Below are positions 60,736 through 64,000 of a DNA stretch of 64,000 nucleotides, piece after piece. The stretch comes from Pseudomonas taiwanensis. Lineage in GTDB: Bacteria > Pseudomonadota > Gammaproteobacteria > Pseudomonadales > Pseudomonadaceae. The first letter of the stretch is position 1. Each line of letters opens with the position of its first letter. The DNA lies in NCBI RefSeq assembly GCF_013393345.1, contig NZ_QJRF01000029.1, positions 46,047 through 110,046 of the forward strand. Reading direction: 5' to 3'. Below the pieces are notes generated by a model. The model made no database searches and was not told where the DNA came from. It saw only the letters and a list, made by a program, of their open reading frames with translations. Position numbers and translations under genes: made by a program.

Positions 60736-60876
60736 CCGTCGGGGAACCGGGCGATCACCTCCAGTTGCCCATCCATGGCCTCGATGTGGCTGCGCAGGGT
60801 GGAGATGTACATGTCGGTGCGCTTCTCCATCTTGGCGATGGCCGGCTGCTGGACTGCTGTGCCTCGGACAACATTT
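60736..60876 (-). pseudogene. Central fragment of the second higA copy
   Basis: The minus-strand frame reads QQPAIAKMEKRTDMYISTLR, SHIEAMDGQLEVIARFPDGG, almost identical to the HigA at 50030-50353. Its 3' portion is missing here but present at 58253-58319, and its N-terminal part is lost beyond 60876. The stretch 60525-60735 shows nothing recognisable. Confidence 0.8.
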
Positions 60877-61019
60877 GCGCTCCAGGGGCTCCAATCACCC
60901 CCCTCGCCCTGGCCCCCCTCCCCCAACGGCAAACTTATACATACAAATGGGAATGCCAATTGTCTCCGGCCGATCTACCGTTACCCATTGGTAGTCCCAG
61001 ACAAGTGGCAAGGCGAGTT

Positions 61020-61379
61020 ATGGCTTGGCAACAATGCCCCGTATGTCATGGCAGCCGCACCATTCAGAAGGACGGCCGCACCGTCGAGTGCCGCTACTGC
61101 CGAGGTCTGGGGCGGGTGTATGACGCCCCACCGAAGCCGTTTTCCGGTGGGCTGTTGTTCATGACGCTCCTGCAGGTAACGGCATCCCTCGGGGCTGGCT
61201 ACCTTGCGACGACCTACACCAAGCACTGGGAGCAGACGCACAGCCTGATCCTCGGTGCCATGGTGGCGATCGCGGTTTACTGGGTGCTGACGCTGAAGAT
61301 GTTCCGCGATCTGCTCCTGCTCGGTCTGGCGCTGGCGATCCTGTATCAGCTGTACCAGGTGTGGCTACAGCACAACTGA
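61020..61379 (+). CDS. Small zinc-ribbon membrane protein
   Basis: A 119-residue protein started at ATG 61020 (MAWQQCPVCHGSRTIQKDGR). A DnaJ-like zinc motif with CPVCHGSG-type and CRYCRGLGRV pairs occupies residues 6-32. Three hydrophobic helices follow (LLFMTLLQVTASLGAGYL, LILGAMVAIAVYWVLTL, LLLLGLALAILYQLYQVWL). It is likely an inner-membrane protein with a cytoplasmic zinc knuckle. The function is unknown. Confidence 0.75.
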   Translation: MAWQQCPVCHGSRTIQKDGRTVECRYCRGLGRVYDAPPKPFSGGLLFMTLLQVTASLGAGYLATTYTKHWEQTHSLILGAMVAIAVYWVLTLKMFRDLLLLGLALAILYQLYQVWLQHN

Positions 61380-61598
61380 CCCGCCTCCGACCGGGCACTT
61401 CCTGGCCGCGATCGCCCGTTTTTCTCACCACCGCAACAGTTGCCCCCCTCCTCTCCCACCGAGTAGTCCGAAACTCCTAGGCCGCCTGGGAGTATCGGTC
61501 GATGCGCCCGCACCCGGCGCTTCCTCATAGTGATGGTCAGTAGTGAACAAGGGTCAACGGTCAGGCCTTGATGACCAGAACTGCCGCGGAGAAAAACC

Positions 61599-64000
61599 AT
61601 GACCATTACGACGACGGGCAGCCTTACAGTTCTTGATGAAACGGCGGGTTTGCAGAACTTCACCGCTACGCCAAGCGAACCTGAAGACTCGAATGACACC
61701 GAAATTCTGTTGGCGGCCCTACCCTCGCTCTTCTCCAACCGTTTGACCGCGCTCCAGGCCGGCATCGCAACGAATGCGGCCTTGAGTGGGTATACCGGTG
61801 CCGCGGGCAACACGGGCAGCAATGCGCTCACCATCAGCGCGGCGCCCGGCGCAAGCATTACCGATGTCAGCTTCGTCGACAGCTCTGGCGCAGCGCTCAA
61901 TGGACTGGACAGCGGGCTGGATACGCTCGATGGCACCAGCATCTTTCTCTATACCGATTCCAGCAACAACAACATCCTGCTGGGACGAGCCGGTGGCGCG
62001 ACGGGCGCGATCGTGTTCGCTGCCTATATCGAAGAAACCGGATCCCCGGTCTCGGGTGGCAAGATCTGGACAGTTGAGTACCAACCGCTCAAGCACCCGA
62101 ACACCAACGATCCCGACGATGCCCTCAATCTGGCGGACAAGGTTTTCATTGGAACCAGTGAGGACCTCGTGTTCAGCCTGGCCAATGCCCCCTCCGGGCA
62201 AAACCTGTTCCTGATGTTCACGACGGCGACCCCCACCGTTGTCGGTGGCAGGATCACAGACCCCACCATCATCGCCACCGGCAAGAGCCCCGCCGACCAG
62301 TCATCGGGCGCCAACATAACGACTGGCGACACGATCAATACCAGCCAGGCGGGTGGCCCGACCACCTTCGGCACCAACAATCAGATGATCACGGAACAGG
62401 AGGGCATCCGCTTTTCGTTCGTCACCGGCGCCAGGCAGAACGTGACCATTCCCAACCTGGATCAGAACGAAGCCGATCTCGAATCCAACATCGACTTTAC
62501 CGCCGTCTTCAACGCGCGGTCGGCCAGCTTCGACGTCGTGCAATTGCAAAGCGGCAAGACTGCCCAGGTAAAAATCAGCGCATTCACCACGGCAGCCGAA
62601 CCTGGTGTGAATTTCATCAACGGTTATACGGGCGATACGTCGGTTGCAATCACCAATGTCCGGGTCATCAACATCAGCACCGGGCAGGTGATCGAGAACT
62701 CGAACGGTTCGGTGAATGATCCGGCCATTGCCATCACCTTTACGGCGGGTGTTGCAACGATCACCGGCGTCAAGGCCGGCTACAGGATCGAATACACCAC
62801 AACGGCGGATCACAACCGCGTGCTCGTCGAGAACGGCGCGGCCCTCAACGCCAAGGGCACTAACCATGCCGATTTCGATATCGGCGGCTTCAAGCTGACC
62901 CACGTCTCTACTGCAACTGCAGAAATCGGCTCCAAGCTGGTCTTCGAGGACGACGGGCCGTCAGCGAACGGCACTGCCGTGGCCGGCACCGTCGACGAGG
63001 ACGGCCTGGCCGGCGGCATCGCCGGAGGCACTGGTGACGTGGCCGGCGCGGCGACCGTGGCCAGCGGTAGCGTCACTGGCATCTTCCAGTCCGGTGCCGA
63101 TGCGCCCTTGAGCTATTCCCTGTCTGGCGACACCAGCGGCTTGCCGGCGCTGACTTCGGGCGGCGTGGCGGTGACCTACAGCGTCGTCGGCAACACGCTC
63201 ACCGCTTCGGCCGGCGCGGTCGACGTGTTCACCTTCAGCCTGACAGCAGCGGGCGCCTACAGCTTCACGCTGCTGAAGCCGCTGGATCACGCGCCCGGCA
63301 ACGATGAAAACGACATCACCCTCAATCTCGGTTCGCTGCTGCGGGCCACCGATGCCGACGGCGACAAGGTGACCGCTGCTGCCGAGAAACTGGTCATCAC
63401 CGTTGACGACGACACCCCGACCGCGACCGGAACTGCCGTGGCCGGCACCGTCGACGAGGACGGCCTGACCGGCGGCATCGCCGGTGGCATCGGCGACGTG
63501 GCCGGCGCAGCAACCACCGCCAGCGGCAGCGTCACCGGCATCTTCCAGTCCGGTGCCGATGCACCACTGAGCTACGCCTTGTCCGGCGACACTAGCGGCC
63601 TGCCGCAGACGCTGTCCTCGGGCGGGGTGGCGGTGACCTACAGCGTCGTCGGCAACACGCTCACCGCCTCGGCCGGCGCAGTCGCCGTGTTCACCTTCAG
63701 CCTGACCACAGCAGGCGCCTACAGCTTCACGCTGCTCAAGCCGCTCGATCATGCGGCGGGCAATGACGAGAACGACATCACCCTCAATCTCGGTTCGCTG
63801 CTGCGGGCCACCGACGCTGACGGCGACACGGTGACGGCCGCACCCGAGAAGCTGGTCATTACCGTTGACGACGACACGCCGACCGCGACCGGTGCCGCTG
63901 CAAGCGGCACCGTGGACGAGGACGGCCTGGCCGGAGGCATCGCCGGTGGTATCGGTGACGTGGCTGGCGCGGCGACCGTGGCCAGTGGCAGCGTCACCGG
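61599..64000 (+). CDS. Giant repetitive RTX/T1SS-type surface protein, 5' part
   Basis: An open frame of 800 codons that runs off the window. It starts MTITTTGSLTVLDETAGLQN behind GGAG and has no Sec signal peptide, fitting type I secretion through a C-terminal signal. The first 440 residues are unique and Thr/Asn/Gly-rich, of DUF5801 (RTX-associated) type. From about 62940 a repeat of 153-154 residues begins: DDTPTATGTAVAGTVDEDGL, VTGIFQSGADAPLSYALSGD, NDENDITLNLGSLLRATDAD; a third unit starts at about 63870. It is probably a large adhesin or biofilm protein. Confidence 0.85.
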   Translation, partial: MTITTTGSLTVLDETAGLQNFTATPSEPEDSNDTEILLAALPSLFSNRLTALQAGIATNAALSGYTGAAGNTGSNALTISAAPGASITDVSFVDSSGAALNGLDSGLDTLDGTSIFLYTDSSNNNILLGRAGGATGAIVFAAYIEETGSPVSGGKIWTVEYQPLKHPNTNDPDDALNLADKVFIGTSEDLVFSLANAPSGQNLFLMFTTATPTVVGGRITDPTIIATGKSPADQSSGANITTGDTINTSQAGGPTTFGTNNQMITEQEGIRFSFVTGARQNVTIPNLDQNEADLESNIDFTAVFNARSASFDVVQLQSGKTAQVKISAFTTAAEPGVNFINGYTGDTSVAITNVRVINISTGQVIENSNGSVNDPAIAITFTAGVATITGVKAGYRIEYTTTADHNRVLVENGAALNAKGTNHADFDIGGFKLTHVSTATAEIGSKLVFEDDGPSANGTAVAGTVDEDGLAGGIAGGTGDVAGAATVASGSVTGIFQSGADAPLSYSLSGDTSGLPALTSGGVAVTYSVVGNTLTASAGAVDVFTFSLTAAGAYSFTLLKPLDHAPGNDENDITLNLGSLLRATDADGDKVTAAAEKLVITVDDDTPTATGTAVAGTVDEDGLTGGIAGGIGDVAGAATTASGSVTGIFQSGADAPLSYALSGDTSGLPQTLSSGGVAVTYSVVGNTLTASAGAVAVFTFSLTTAGAYSFTLLKPLDHAAGNDENDITLNLGSLLRATDADGDTVTAAPEKLVITVDDDTPTATGAAASGTVDEDGLAGGIAGGIGDVAGAATVASGSVT

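Noticed and set aside
61719..63997. Minus-strand frames opposite the giant repeat protein
   Set aside because: They repeat with the same period as the plus-strand repeats and are rich in Gly/Ala/Arg; the plus frame is uninterrupted with known repeat-protein character.

Overview
The window is a high-GC chromosomal segment of a Pseudomonas. From about 3 kb to 45 kb the genes follow the order I remember from P. aeruginosa and relatives: DUF748 protein, csbD, BON protein, pnp-rpsO-truB-rbfA-infB-nusA-rimP, tRNA-fMet, tRNA-Leu, secG-tpiA-glmM-folP-ftsH-rlmE, yhbY, greA-carB-lysE-carA-dapB, dnaJ-dnaK-grpE, recN, fur, bamE, rnfH-ratA, smpB, lldR, lldPDE. The tmRNA tag (ANDDNYGAALAA) also fits Pseudomonas. 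The species cannot be fixed from the sequence alone.

Regions: (1) 1-7.6 kb holds envelope and stress genes, including a cluster of DUF2845 secreted proteins whose third member is internally deleted, a rhomboid protease, CsbD and BON stress proteins. (2) 7.6-16.3 kb is the transcription/translation supercluster on the minus strand. (3) 16.3-34 kb holds two tRNAs, the Sec/central metabolism/cell-envelope run, carAB with a leader hairpin and TTG start, and the DnaK chaperone genes with two clear sigma-32-type promoters. (4) 34-38.5 kb holds recN with a LexA-type box, fur, bamE, rnfH, ratA and smpB. (5) 38.6-45.5 kb is the lactate regulon: lldR and the lldP-lldD-lldE operon, with an LldR-type palindrome in the promoter and a second one inside lldP. 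(6) 45.5-49.5 kb holds two small secreted paralogues and a hybrid sensor kinase.

(7) 49.56-58.23 kb is ssrA followed by an integrated element. A 42-bp perfect repeat of the ssrA terminator lies at both ends (49948-49989 and 58193-58234). Inside are a HigBA remnant, a phage-type methyltransferase-like protein with altered active-site motifs, two tandem diverged copies of a small prophage regulatory module fused at a 97-bp MITE-like repeat, an AT-rich cargo of unknown genes, and a minus-strand retron-like operon. That operon encodes a 62-aa ORF, a reverse transcriptase with the retron VTG motif but LLDD in place of YxDD, a cold-shock-domain protein, and a two-TM zinc-ribbon protein. No integrase is recognisable. 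This operon is the best candidate for an unusual anti-phage system in the window.

(8) 58.25-61.4 kb is a scar region. A second higA copy is split into two pieces by about 2.4 kb carrying a PhcB-like methyltransferase, a GNAT acetyltransferase and an LRAT-family protein, followed by a small zinc-ribbon membrane protein. (9) From 61599 to the end is the 5' part of a giant repetitive RTX/T1SS-type surface protein with a 153-154-residue repeat; it runs off the window.
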